Shown here one piece after another: positions 9,332 through 16,753 of a DNA stretch of 64,000 nt. Within the stretch, counting starts at the first letter, position 1, and each line of letters begins with the position of its first letter. Below the pieces are notes generated by a model, which had not been told where the DNA came from, did no database searches, and saw only the letters and a program-made list of their open reading frames with translations. The translations under genes and the position numbers were made by a program. Source of the stretch: Pyrinomonadaceae bacterium (GTDB lineage Bacteria > Acidobacteriota > Blastocatellia > Pyrinomonadales > Pyrinomonadaceae); the NCBI GenBank assembly GCA_017983495.1, contig JAGOBH010000001.1, forward strand, positions 124,001 to 188,000, in the 5' to 3' direction.

Positions 9332-10105
9332 CTACAAAGACAATAAAGGCCGTCCGCTAAGGGCTTGTGCAAACAAGAACATAAACACCGCAAGGTAGAC
9401 AAACGCAAAACCGACGGTCAGAGCGGTTCGTCCGGAAACGCGGAACTTTTCAAGCAAGAGACCGACGATCGGCACCACTTGTAGCGAATGTAGGCCGAGG
9501 AAATGTGGGACGCGAAGGTCGCCGGCGACGGTCGACCAGTTAACCAGAGGCAATCCGGGCCCGCCATCCGCAGCGCCGACCGTGTGACCGACTCGAGAAG
9601 ACATATAACCGCCCTGAATACTGCCAAACATGAACAATAACAGCCCGAGCCGTATTCCCCAGACGACGGCCGGCGGCAGGTCGATGTTCGAGCGGAAATA
9701 ATGGTATGTCAGCACGCCGACCAAGATCGTGTTGATAACGATCGCCGTGCCCATCACCGCAAAGATCGCCCCGTCGATGGGATTTCCGATATTAAAATGC
9801 GATGTCGTACCGCGAATCGCTTGCCCCGTTACCGCAGCCATCTCGACGGCGAAGACGATTATCATGGCCCACGATGTCATTCGTGAAAATCGTTCTTTAT
9901 TCGGCAGATATTGCAGCAAAACGGCGATTGTCCAGACAAATATCGCGATCGAGATGTAAAACTTCATCGGCTTGATCCAGCGGTTGGTGCCGAGGATCTG
10001 AGTATTGTCGGCAAGCGACAATCCAAGTGTTGCGACGAAGCATACGAAAGATATCGCGCCGGCGACCATCAGCGGCCGTTGATCGCTAAACAGTTTCGAG
10101 ATCAT
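9332..10105 (-). CDS. Polytopic membrane protein of unknown function
   Basis: A protein of about 257 residues. I chose the ATG at 10105 (MISKLFSDQRPLM) because AAGGAG lies just upstream; the frame extends further to 10171 without an RBS. It has about seven hydrophobic segments (for example MVAGAISFVCFVATLGL, FYISIAIFVWTIAVLL, and the last FVYLAVFMFLFAQAL) with conserved-looking polar loops (TNRWIKPMKF, HFNIGNPIDG, DGGPGLPLVNWS). I do not recognise the family. It overlaps the upstream ABA4-like gene by 20 bases and is the last gene of a string that starts with a TetR regulator. Its C-terminal quarter is duplicated at 6198-6475. Confidence 0.75.
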   Translation of the reverse strand: MISKLFSDQRPLMVAGAISFVCFVATLGLSLADNTQILGTNRWIKPMKFYISIAIFVWTIAVLLQYLPNKERFSRMTSWAMIIVFAVEMAAVTGQAIRGTTSHFNIGNPIDGAIFAVMGTAIVINTILVGVLTYHYFRSNIDLPPAVVWGIRLGLLLFMFGSIQGGYMSSRVGHTVGAADGGPGLPLVNWSTVAGDLRVPHFLGLHSLQVVPIVGLLLEKFRVSGRTALTVGFAFVYLAVFMFLFAQALSGRPLLSL

Positions 10106-10529
10106 TCTCGACTCCTTTTCGCGGGATGAATAGCTTGATCGCCGTATAGAGCAAAAAGCCGATCGGCCCAAAAAGAAACGTCAACACCAAACACGGGATC
10201 ACCAGCAAATGCGATATTCCGCGACGCTGAGCATCACGCACCTCCCAGCTGCCGATAAAGAGGTCAAACGCCAGATAATGTATCCAACCGGCCAGCACCG
10301 CCCATTCGTTGGTAAAGAGCTTCATCACGTTTGCGAGCGAATCGAATCCGCCCTCGGCCTTACCAAAAAACAGCACGATAAGCGCCAGATACGCGACCGA
10401 CAGCAGCAGCGGTACCGCACCGCTCAATACGACTAACCGCGTGAATTTCCAACGCGGCAGGATCGCGATCAGCAGCCAACCCGCCATTGCCGTTAGGTTT
10501 ACGATAGAAAATATCTGTTCAGCTTTCAT
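10086..10529 (-). CDS. ABA4-like family membrane protein (DUF4281 type)
   Basis: A 147-residue protein with four predicted membrane helices and the polar signature NEWAVLAGWIHYLAFDLFIGSW, which is typical of ABA4-like (DUF4281) proteins. In plants ABA4 is needed for neoxanthin formation; the bacterial members have no settled function. The C-terminus (LLYTAIKLFIPRKG) fits the family's last helix. It overlaps the next gene by 20 bases and starts 12 bases after the quinone reductase gene ends, so it is most likely part of the TetR-led operon. The family call rests on the central motif seen by eye. Confidence 0.75.
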   Translation of the reverse strand: MKAEQIFSIVNLTAMAGWLLIAILPRWKFTRLVVLSGAVPLLLSVAYLALIVLFFGKAEGGFDSLANVMKLFTNEWAVLAGWIHYLAFDLFIGSWEVRDAQRRGISHLLVIPCLVLTFLFGPIGFLLYTAIKLFIPRKGVENDLETV

Positions 10530-10540
10530 CTTTGTTCTCC

Positions 10541-11125
10541 CTACTTAAGCCCTTTCCCTAGTTCACGCACTTTCCCGATCCACTTCTTTCGTTTTGCTTC
10601 GTCCGAAGACTTGACCTGTCCAAATGCCGTCACGCCAACGGGTTTGATCCCGCAAAACTCGAGCACCGCCTTTTTCATCGTCCGTCGGCCGCCGCCGAAG
10701 TACACCAGTCGGTCGTACCAAACGGGAGCGTCCATGGTCACGATCATGCGACCCGACCGCCCCGTAAGGTATTTGTCCCAGAATGCCGAGTTTTCTCTGT
10801 ATTTGAAGGCAAATCCGGGAAGAAAGGTGCGGTCCAGAAAGCCCTTTAACAAAGCGGGCATCGTGCCCCACCAGATCGGATAGACCCAAACGATGTGCTC
10901 GGCCCACTTTATCGATTCCTGGGCGTCGGAAAGGTCCGGTTCGAGCTGTTGGACGTCGTGATAGCCCATACGCAAGATCGGATCGAAATTGAGTTCGCTC
11001 AGGCTGATCGCCCGCACTTCGGCTCCCGCCTGACGTGCTCCTTCTGCGTAACTTTCTGCGAGGCCGGCACAAAAACTTTTTGTATCCGGATGTCCCATGA
11101 TCACCAATACTTTTTTAGACATCAT
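10541..11125 (-). CDS. NAD(P)H-quinone oxidoreductase / flavodoxin-fold reductase (KefF/MdaB-like)
   Basis: A 194-residue flavodoxin-like-fold protein. It starts with KVLVIMGHPDTKSFCAGLAE, the FMN/FAD phosphate-binding loop of the NQO1/MdaB/KefF family, and has the central HIVWVYPIWWGTMPALLKGF with the substrate-pocket Trp-Trp-Gly and the following FLDRTFLPGFAF loop. Members reduce quinones or other electrophiles by two electrons using NAD(P)H. The start is at MMSKK or one codon later (11122); GGAG lies just upstream. It follows the tetR gene directly, and the gap between them contains a sequence matching the palindrome in front of tetR. Induction by an electrophile or drug through TetR is therefore a reasonable inference. 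Confidence 0.88.
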   Translation of the reverse strand: MMSKKVLVIMGHPDTKSFCAGLAESYAEGARQAGAEVRAISLSELNFDPILRMGYHDVQQLEPDLSDAQESIKWAEHIVWVYPIWWGTMPALLKGFLDRTFLPGFAFKYRENSAFWDKYLTGRSGRMIVTMDAPVWYDRLVYFGGGRRTMKKAVLEFCGIKPVGVTAFGQVKSSDEAKRKKWIGKVRELGKGLK

Positions 11126-11145
11126 TCTTTCTCCAAATAGATATA

Positions 11146-11160
11146 GTTATCACCGTTAAG
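11146..11160. promoter_or_regulatory. Candidate second TetR operator
   Basis: GTTATCACCGTTAAG matches the palindrome CTTAACACTGTTAAG in front of tetR (11794-11808) at 12 of 15 positions, and the shared block continues as GTTAAGTTAC. It lies between the tetR stop and the start of the quinone reductase gene, so it could give separate control of the downstream genes. It is a comparison within the window only. Confidence 0.5.
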
Positions 11161-11177
11161 TTACTGAGTAAAAAAAT

Positions 11178-11789
11178 TCAATCCCTAAGTCCGTTGATCA
11201 GCGTATCGACGACCGATGCGACGAGGGTTTCTTTATCGACAAATGGAAAACCGTCATGGGTGATCAGCAGCGACGTGACACCGTGGATACCGGCCCAAAG
11301 GGTTTGCGAGACTGTTGCGACATCTGACCCCCGGATAGCCCCGGCTTTCATGCACTCCGCGACTGAATCCGAGAGCAACTCAAACGCACGTCTTCCCATT
11401 GATTCGTCAAATGAATACTCCTCGCCAACGGAATTTGCGCGCTTCGGCGAGATGAACACGACGTCATAATGATGCGGATTTATCAGGCCGAACGCGACGT
11501 ACGCGAACATGCCCTGACGCAGCACCTCGATCGGCGTCGTTCCCAACAACTGACTCCGAGCGATCTGCTCGCTGAGCTTTGTAAATGCTTCTTCACACAC
11601 CTGGTGGAGAAGCTCGTTCTTGTCCTTGAAGTAGAGATAGATCGTCGTCGGCGAATAGTCGATCCGTTTTGCGACCTTTCGCATTGAAACGTTCTCATAG
11701 CCCTCGGCGACGAACAGCTCTCGGGCGGCGTCAAGTATCTCTTGGCGCAGATCTTCCTTCTCTCGTCTTCGTCGTTCGCTGATCGTCAT
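11178..11789 (-). CDS. TetR/AcrR-family transcriptional regulator
   Basis: A regulator of about 203 residues. The N-terminal part (EILDAARELFVAEGYENVSM then RKVAKRIDYSPTTIYLYFKD) is a typical TetR helix-turn-helix at about residues 16-60. The C-terminal ligand domain resembles the TetR_C groups found with WHG-like regulators. I chose the ATG at 11789; a GTG at 11801 is in frame but would lie within the operator palindrome. Upstream is a promoter-like pair with a palindrome over the -10 region, which suggests autoregulation. The genes that follow on the same strand (quinone reductase, ABA4-like protein, membrane protein) are the likely targets. Confidence 0.88.
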   Translation of the reverse strand: MTISERRRREKEDLRQEILDAARELFVAEGYENVSMRKVAKRIDYSPTTIYLYFKDKNELLHQVCEEAFTKLSEQIARSQLLGTTPIEVLRQGMFAYVAFGLINPHHYDVVFISPKRANSVGEEYSFDESMGRRAFELLSDSVAECMKAGAIRGSDVATVSQTLWAGIHGVTSLLITHDGFPFVDKETLVASVVDTLINGLRD

Positions 11790-11793
11790 AATA

Positions 11794-11808
11794 CTTAACA
11801 CTGTTAAG
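11794..11808. promoter_or_regulatory. Candidate TetR operator (autoregulatory)
   Basis: CTTAACACTGTTAAG is a 15-base palindrome with one central mismatch, five bases upstream of the tetR start codon and overlapping the proposed -10 box. A close copy lies in front of the next gene at 11146-11160. Position and repetition fit a TetR binding site. Confidence 0.6.
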
Positions 11809-11835
11809 TTACATTACACAGTAAAGCACTGTCAA
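11806..11835 (-). promoter_or_regulatory. Candidate promoter of the tetR operon
   Basis: On the minus strand a perfect -35 box TTGACA (11830-11835) is followed after 18 bases by TAACTT (11806-11811). The -35 box lies in the middle of a second palindrome, GTAAAGCACT-4-AGTGCTTTAC (11821-11844), with perfect ten-base arms. This could be another regulator site. Confidence 0.5.
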
Positions 11836-11855
11836 GTGCTTTACTAAACCTGAAC

Positions 11856-12392
11856 CTAGTTTTTTGTTTTCAGATACTTTTTCGGTATCGGGTTATCGGG
11901 CGTTTCGGCTTGCCAGTAGATCGTGACGACCCACCATCGTTTGCCGTCATTGAGCAGCTGAAAGCTGTTGATGCCGCGAAGGAAGGGCGTTTTGTCGTCC
12001 GATTTGCGAAATGCGTGATAGGTCGAAAAGACCTGTGCGATGTTGCCGTACATGTCGACATGCCGGGCGAGTTCGCGTTCATGAAAACCGTCCTTGGCAA
12101 AAACGGGATCGGCACGCTTCACGTAATCGGCGGGCGAGATCGCATTAGCGCCAAATATTCCAGTCTGAGCGTTTTTCCCGGCCGGTATCAGCTTTGCGTC
12201 TTTGTAAAAGAGCGATTGAAACCGTTCCCAGTCGCGGGGTTTTCCGGCGTCGCCTGAGATCACGTCATATACTGCCTTCATTATCGCATCGAGCGATGCG
12301 ACGTCTTTCGGGTCAGCCTCTTTCGGTGTCTGTGCCATAGCGGTCTGAAACATGAACAATGTGACGGCGAATATGAGTATGAGCTTTTTCAT
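11856..12392 (-). CDS. Secreted NTF2/SnoaL-like protein
   Basis: A 178-residue protein with a clear signal peptide (MKKLILIFAVTLFMFQTAMA). The mature part has a helix (DAIMKAVYDVISGDAGKPRD), then WERFQSLFYKDAKLIPAG, a middle region and a last strand pair INSFQLLNDGKRWWVVTIYWQ. This is the cone-shaped NTF2-like layout found in SnoaL and DUF4440 proteins. Ligand or enzymatic role is unknown. It reads toward the tetR promoter region on the same strand but is separated from tetR by the palindromic sequences, so it is probably a separate unit. Confidence 0.7.
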   Translation of the reverse strand: MKKLILIFAVTLFMFQTAMAQTPKEADPKDVASLDAIMKAVYDVISGDAGKPRDWERFQSLFYKDAKLIPAGKNAQTGIFGANAISPADYVKRADPVFAKDGFHERELARHVDMYGNIAQVFSTYHAFRKSDDKTPFLRGINSFQLLNDGKRWWVVTIYWQAETPDNPIPKKYLKTKN

Positions 12393-12440
12393 ACCGACAT
12401 CATACGCTCATTTTGGGGATTTTGTTTACCACCGCGGACA

Positions 12441-13310
12441 TCAATTTCCGTCTGCACGCGTTTCGATACGGTCCTGAAGTTCACGCGGCAGCGAACTAAA
12501 AAGGTCGATGCCCGCCCGTTGCTCGATCGCCCTGACCGTTGTTCGGTACTTCTCCCAACTGTCATTGGCAATTCCGTCAGTATTAGGCATATCGACAGCG
12601 ATGATTCGGGTCACGTTCGTGATCGTGTCGACACGCTGCCCGCGTCCAAAGACGACTACCACCTTCCAGCAGTTGGTGGGCACCGTGACCTTATTTTTCA
12701 GGCGTTCCGCTTCGCCGTATACACCCGCGAGGGTGTAGAGTTCGTTGCCGCGTCGGACGAGCGTACGGGCGTAAGACTCAAATTTCTCCCATGGAAACTG
12801 ATTGAGGTCGGCGGTCTGCGGGACGATATTCGACATATAGAACGTCTGCCCGAATTGCTCACGGTTGCCGAATCGGTCCGCTGCCGGCACGAGATGCCCG
12901 CGGTCATAGCCGCTGCCGGCATAATCGTAGTAACCGATCCGCCGAAACGACCGCGGCAGTTCGGGGTCGGGCTCGAACATCGGCCGTTCGATTGAATTAC
13001 TAAGATCCGCGGCCCGCGTCCGCCACGCCGCCCAGTTGGCAGTGCCGCGTGAATTGTTATACGAGATCACGGACGATTCGCGAGCAACGAGATAATTGTC
13101 TTCATTAGACGCGTCGGCGGTTGCGTTCGTCGGGTTGCCAAACGGCAATTTGGCGGATCCGACGCTTGCCGGTGCCGCGGGCTGCTCAACAGACGGCGCC
13201 GGACGCTGCTCGACGTAGGCACATCCCGCAGCCGCCAAGGCGATAATGGCGGTGAGCAGCAGCACGACGAACGATCTGATCTTGTGGGTTGTATGGCACG
13301 TCGTCTGCAT
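12441..13310 (-). CDS. DNA/RNA non-specific endonuclease, lipoprotein-like
   Basis: A nuclease of the beta-beta-alpha-metal NUC family, about 289 residues from the ATG at 13310. The start gives a signal peptide with hydrophobic core and a possible lipobox (LAAAGC). The catalytic motif YDRGHLVPAADR is intact, with the general-base His in DRGH, followed by YMSNIVPQTADLNQFPWEKFE carrying the metal-ligand Asn region. Such enzymes cut DNA and RNA outside the cell. It is a paralogue of the larger nuclease at 18679-20391, sharing NPxNAT, NYL, GSGYDRGH and the NIVPQ region. Its 5' end runs toward rlmN on the other strand. Confidence 0.9.
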   Translation of the reverse strand: MQTTCHTTHKIRSFVVLLLTAIIALAAAGCAYVEQRPAPSVEQPAAPASVGSAKLPFGNPTNATADASNEDNYLVARESSVISYNNSRGTANWAAWRTRAADLSNSIERPMFEPDPELPRSFRRIGYYDYAGSGYDRGHLVPAADRFGNREQFGQTFYMSNIVPQTADLNQFPWEKFESYARTLVRRGNELYTLAGVYGEAERLKNKVTVPTNCWKVVVVFGRGQRVDTITNVTRIIAVDMPNTDGIANDSWEKYRTTVRAIEQRAGIDLFSSLPRELQDRIETRADGN

Positions 13311-13387
13311 CGAATGTGAGTTTAGCAAACCCGCCCCAAAAATCCGAGATAAGCAGATTCCCGGCATTTACGGTAAAATACAAGTCT

Positions 13388-14458
13388 GTGGTTGAAAAGG
13401 TACATATTACGGGCCTCACGCCCGAACAGCTCGTCGAGATGGCCGCCAATTTTGGCGAACCGCGTTATCGCGCCAATCAGATCTTTAAGGCCGTCCATGA
13501 GCGGCGGCTTCGTTCGTTCGAGGACATTACCGATCTGCCTAAAAAGTTGCGTGAAAAGCTCGAGACCGTCGCCGACATCTCGCGTCTGACGGTCGACGCG
13601 CGATACGTCTCGACCGACGGCACGCGGCGCTATCTGATGAAAACGGCCGATGGTTATCCGGTCGAAACCGTGTTTATCCCGAGCGAAAAGCGTGACACCG
13701 TCTGCTTTTCGTCACAGTCCGGCTGTCCGCTCAAGTGCGATTTCTGCCTGACGGCAAAGCTCGGCCTGCTCCGCAACCTGACCGTCGGCGAGATCGTCGA
13801 GCAGATAATTATCGTCCTCAACGACGTTTATGGCATCGGAGCCGAAACGCCGCACGGCACCAACCTTGTCGGAATGGGTGCGGGCGAACCGTTCCTCAAT
13901 TTTGAAAATTTGATCGCCGCACTCGGCATTATGGCCGACGAAAACGGCTTGTTCATCGTACCGAACCGCGTCACCATTTCGACCGCCGGCATCGTGCCGA
14001 AGATCTACGAATTTGCCGCTCTCGAAAACCGGCCGCATCTGGCGATCTCGCTGTCGTCGGCTCGCGACGAGCTGCGCGACACGCTGATGCCGATCAACAA
14101 ACGCTGGAGCCTCGACGATCTGATGTCGGCGGCAAAGGAATTTGAGGGAAGTTTAAGACGCGGGGAGCGGTTTACATTCGAGTACGTAATGCTCGGCGGC
14201 GTCAACGATTCTGACGCCGACGCGGGCGAACTTGCACGTCTGCTCGACCGCTATCAGCTCTCGCGGGTCAAGATCAACCTGATACCGCATAACGGTGCCG
14301 AGCAGCTCGACTACAAAACGTCGCCGCCCGAGCGTGTCGAACGGTTCAAGAGTATTTTGGAATCACGCGGCGTCTCTGCGTACGTTCGCCAGCCGCGCGG
14401 CCGCGACATCTACGCCGCCTGCGGCCAACTTGCAGCTATGGACAGTGAGAAAGGTTGA
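13388..14458 (+). CDS. rlmN: 23S rRNA (adenine2503-C2)-methyltransferase / tRNA methyltransferase RlmN
   Basis: A radical SAM enzyme that methylates A2503 of 23S rRNA and A37 of some tRNAs. The cluster motif CPLKCDFC gives C113, C117 and C120 for the 4Fe-4S centre, and the methyl-carrying cysteine is C345 in AACGQL near the C-terminus. GMGAGEP, LAISLSSARDELRDTLMPIN and the FEYVMLGGVND segment are family hallmarks. The frame is open from 13289, but the region before 13388 does not look like RlmN, so I use the GTG at 13388 (VVEKVHITGLTPEQ), giving 356 residues, normal for the family. No strong RBS is visible. Confidence 0.93.
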   Translation: MVEKVHITGLTPEQLVEMAANFGEPRYRANQIFKAVHERRLRSFEDITDLPKKLREKLETVADISRLTVDARYVSTDGTRRYLMKTADGYPVETVFIPSEKRDTVCFSSQSGCPLKCDFCLTAKLGLLRNLTVGEIVEQIIIVLNDVYGIGAETPHGTNLVGMGAGEPFLNFENLIAALGIMADENGLFIVPNRVTISTAGIVPKIYEFAALENRPHLAISLSSARDELRDTLMPINKRWSLDDLMSAAKEFEGSLRRGERFTFEYVMLGGVNDSDADAGELARLLDRYQLSRVKINLIPHNGAEQLDYKTSPPERVERFKSILESRGVSAYVRQPRGRDIYAACGQLAAMDSEKG

Positions 14459-14535
14459 AAGTAAAACGGCCGAAGAGCATTAGCCGGACCCGACGGGCTT
14501 TTCGACTTTTTCACATTTTCACTTTTTCCCTTTAA
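14445..14535. repeat. GTGAAAA-type imperfect inverted repeat
   Basis: The gap after rlmN contains GTGAGAAAGGTTGAAAG on one side and CGACTTTTTCACATTTTCAC with a following CTTTTTCCCTTT on the other, enclosing a GC-rich CCGGACCCGACGGGC segment. It resembles the element at 25091-25176. It may act as a hairpin after rlmN. Confidence 0.4.
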
Positions 14536-14539
14536 GAAT

Positions 14540-15055
14540 ATGGAACTACTTATTCCCGGCCTCATTCTCGTCGCACTGATGGTTTATGCATCGACCCGCA
14601 TCAAGCGTGTCGCAGCCGAAGCATTTGAGGCTGAAACCATTGAAACGGCCGAATTTTCGATCGAAAAGCCCGAGGGCTTTCTCAACGTGATCCGCCCGCA
14701 CGACGGACTGGCTCTCGAGGCTTATTCGAAAGATTTCGGCTCGGCTGATGCGGCCGATTTTAAGGCGGCGAGGGCTGAGATCCGCATTTACCGCAACCGT
14801 TCGCTCAAATACGCCGCCGGTGCGATCCGCGAGGCCGCCAAGGTCACGTCCGAGACCACCGAGGTCATCGACGGTCGCAAATACGTTGTCTTTGAGGCAG
14901 AAATGGTCGAACGCGGCATCGGGTTTCGCGAAATTTACAAGCTTGCCGAGAGCGGCGGCAACGTAGTTGAATTGAAGTTCATCGTACTCGAAACGCTTCC
15001 CGAAGCGATCTCGGCAGGCGTCGATGCGATGCTATCGAGCTTTACGGTCAAATAG
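14540..15055 (+). CDS. Membrane-anchored hypothetical protein
   Basis: A 171-residue protein with one N-terminal membrane helix (LLIPGLILVALMVYAS) and a soluble remainder of alternating strands and helices, ending with a segment AISAGVDAMLSSFTVK. I do not recognise a family. The soluble part looks like a small alpha/beta domain of the kind found in PsbP or DUF1795-like proteins, but this is a weak resemblance. It ends eight bases before the DsbD-alpha-like gene, so the two are probably one transcript. Confidence 0.65.
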   Translation: MELLIPGLILVALMVYASTRIKRVAAEAFEAETIETAEFSIEKPEGFLNVIRPHDGLALEAYSKDFGSADAADFKAARAEIRIYRNRSLKYAAGAIREAAKVTSETTEVIDGRKYVVFEAEMVERGIGFREIYKLAESGGNVVELKFIVLETLPEAISAGVDAMLSSFTVK

Positions 15056-15063
15056 AATTCGAA

Positions 15064-15537
15064 ATGAAATTTAACCTTGTCAGAACACTGTCGATTTTTG
15101 TGTTATTTATTGCTGCGGCGGCGCTTACCGGTGTAAACGGCCAGACTGTCACGGGCTCGATCGCCGGCGGAACGGTCACGCGTGGAAAGGCGGCCAAGGC
15201 GACAGTCACACTTAGCCTGCCGAGCGAATTGCACGTCAATTCTAATCGTCCGGGAACCGAGTACCAGATACCGACGACCGTTCGTGTCACTGCGCCGGGC
15301 ATTACGATCGGGCCGGTCACCTATCCGCGCGGCCACAATAAGAAATTCGCTTTTTCTGAGAATACGATAAACATTTACGACGGCCGGACCACGTTTCGCT
15401 TCAACGTGACGGTGCCCCGCAGCTTTCGCGGCGACCGCATCTCGATCCGCGTCGCTGTGAGATATCAGGCGTGTACCGACGAGGTTTGCTATCCGCCGAA
15501 GACCAAAGAGATCACGCTGACCGCAAAGGTCAAATAG
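15064..15537 (+). CDS. Secreted DsbD N-terminal (DsbD-alpha)-like protein
   Basis: A 157-residue exported protein with signal peptide (LVRTLSIFVLFIAAAALTG). The key feature is YQACTDEVCYPPKTKEI near the C-terminus, the Cys-x4-Cys-Tyr-x-Pro motif of the N-terminal periplasmic domain of the thiol reductase DsbD. The immunoglobulin-like strand pattern before it fits the same domain. In full DsbD this domain passes electrons to periplasmic disulfide proteins and is followed by membrane and thioredoxin domains; those are absent here, so this is a stand-alone version. A partner encoded elsewhere is expected. Confidence 0.75.
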   Translation: MKFNLVRTLSIFVLFIAAAALTGVNGQTVTGSIAGGTVTRGKAAKATVTLSLPSELHVNSNRPGTEYQIPTTVRVTAPGITIGPVTYPRGHNKKFAFSENTINIYDGRTTFRFNVTVPRSFRGDRISIRVAVRYQACTDEVCYPPKTKEITLTAKVK

Positions 15538-15542
15538 CGGCT

Positions 15543-16394
15543 CTAGCGTCGTCCGATCACCGATAGCAGGCGGCCGGTCTTACCGTTTGTACGCTTTTCC
15601 AAACGATATGAGAAAAACAGATCGACGAGTTCCATCGTGCAAAACGGTGCGGTATGGATCGCATTGTTCTTTATTCCCGCTGATACAAGCTGATCCCGGT
15701 TTGCCTGATGCAGGTCGACGAGTGCGTGGCCGGGACGCGTCGGCATAAAGTATTGCTCGCTGCCCTCGAAATTGGCTGCAAATGCGTCAATCACGTCCTG
15801 CCCGATCTCGTAATTGCGTCCGCACGCCGCCGGCCCGATGGCTGCGATCATATCTCCCGGGTCAGCTCCGTATTTATCTACCAATCTCTTCACCGCCTTG
15901 GCCGCGATCGAACTGACGGTTCCGCGCCAGCCGGCATGGACCGCCGCAAATGCTCCGGTATTCGGATCGCCGATCAGAACCGGCACGCAATCGGCAGTCT
16001 TGACGGCAGCCAAAACGCCCGCGAGATCGGACGCGACCGCATCGGCTCGTTCATCAGATTCTGCAATATCAGAAAGCTTGTTGATGTCCTTGATGTCGTC
16101 ACCATGGATTTGCCAGACGGTCGCCAGCTGCCATTCGCCGTCAAAAGCACGCAGGAAACGCCTTCGATTCTCGTATATATTCTCGTCCGAATCTTCGTCA
16201 AAACCTGCCAAATTTAGGTCGCCCTCGGGAAACGGCGACACACCGCCGAGCCGCGTCGAAAAGCCATTGGCAAAGCCCGCTGCCTCGAGCGCCGTGCAAA
16301 CCAGCACCTTTACGCCGTCACGCTCTCGCCAAACAAAGCCGCTATCGGTTAAACTCGTGTCTTCAACTGTGATCATTTCTACTGGCATCGACAT
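15543..16394 (-). CDS. pgeF: Peptidoglycan editing factor PgeF (purine nucleoside phosphorylase / laccase-domain, YfiH family)
   Basis: A 283-residue member of the DUF152/YfiH family. It contains TADCVPVLIGDPNTGAFAAV, HAGWRGTV and PAACGRNYEIG, which together supply the His and Cys metal ligands. E. coli YfiH removes misincorporated residues from peptidoglycan precursors, and other members act on purine nucleosides. Length is normal. The start could be 16394, 16388 or 16376; none has a strong RBS. Its 5' end overlaps that of acpS on the opposite strand, an unusual head-to-head arrangement. Confidence 0.9.
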   Translation of the reverse strand: MSMPVEMITVEDTSLTDSGFVWRERDGVKVLVCTALEAAGFANGFSTRLGGVSPFPEGDLNLAGFDEDSDENIYENRRRFLRAFDGEWQLATVWQIHGDDIKDINKLSDIAESDERADAVASDLAGVLAAVKTADCVPVLIGDPNTGAFAAVHAGWRGTVSSIAAKAVKRLVDKYGADPGDMIAAIGPAACGRNYEIGQDVIDAFAANFEGSEQYFMPTRPGHALVDLHQANRDQLVSAGIKNNAIHTAPFCTMELVDLFFSYRLEKRTNGKTGRLLSVIGRR

Positions 16395-16749
16395 TGTGGA
16401 AGTTTATCGTATACGCGAAACGTTGGAAAGAACGCCGCGGTTCGCGACACGTGTCTTTACCGAACGTGAACGTACCTATTGCGAGAGCAAGGGCGTCACC
16501 GCCCACCAGAGCTACGCCGCCCGATTTGCCGCTAAAGAAGCGTTTTTGAAGGCTCTCAAGACAGGTTGGCGGGGCAAGATCTCATGGCAAGACATCGAGG
16601 TCGTGTTAGACGCAAGCGGTGCCCCCACAATTGAGATCACCGGCGAAGCCAAGCTATTGCTCGACGCCGCCGGTGCTGATACCGTCCACATTTCACTATC
16701 GCATACGGCGGATCACGCCATTGCTCAAGTCATTTTAGAAAAACGCTGA
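16369..16749 (+). CDS. acpS: Holo-[acyl-carrier-protein] synthase AcpS
   Basis: Transfers 4'-phosphopantetheine from CoA to the acyl carrier protein. Starting at GTG 16369 the protein is 126 residues, the usual AcpS length. It begins with IISTGIDIVEVYRIRE (magnesium-ligand D8) and contains RFAAKEAFLKAL with the second metal ligand Glu, then HISLSHTADHAIAQVIL. The reading frame continues upstream without a stop to 15814, but that part is antisense to pgeF and has no AcpS similarity. The start overlaps the pgeF start region on the other strand by up to 26 bases. Confidence 0.93.
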   Translation: MIISTGIDIVEVYRIRETLERTPRFATRVFTERERTYCESKGVTAHQSYAARFAAKEAFLKALKTGWRGKISWQDIEVVLDASGAPTIEITGEAKLLLDAAGADTVHISLSHTADHAIAQVILEKR

Positions 16750-16753
16750 TGTG

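Noticed and set aside
15814-16368. Long plus-strand open frame upstream of acpS
   Set aside because: It is antisense to pgeF, has no similarity to AcpS and only arises because the frame lacks stops; AcpS starts at 16369.
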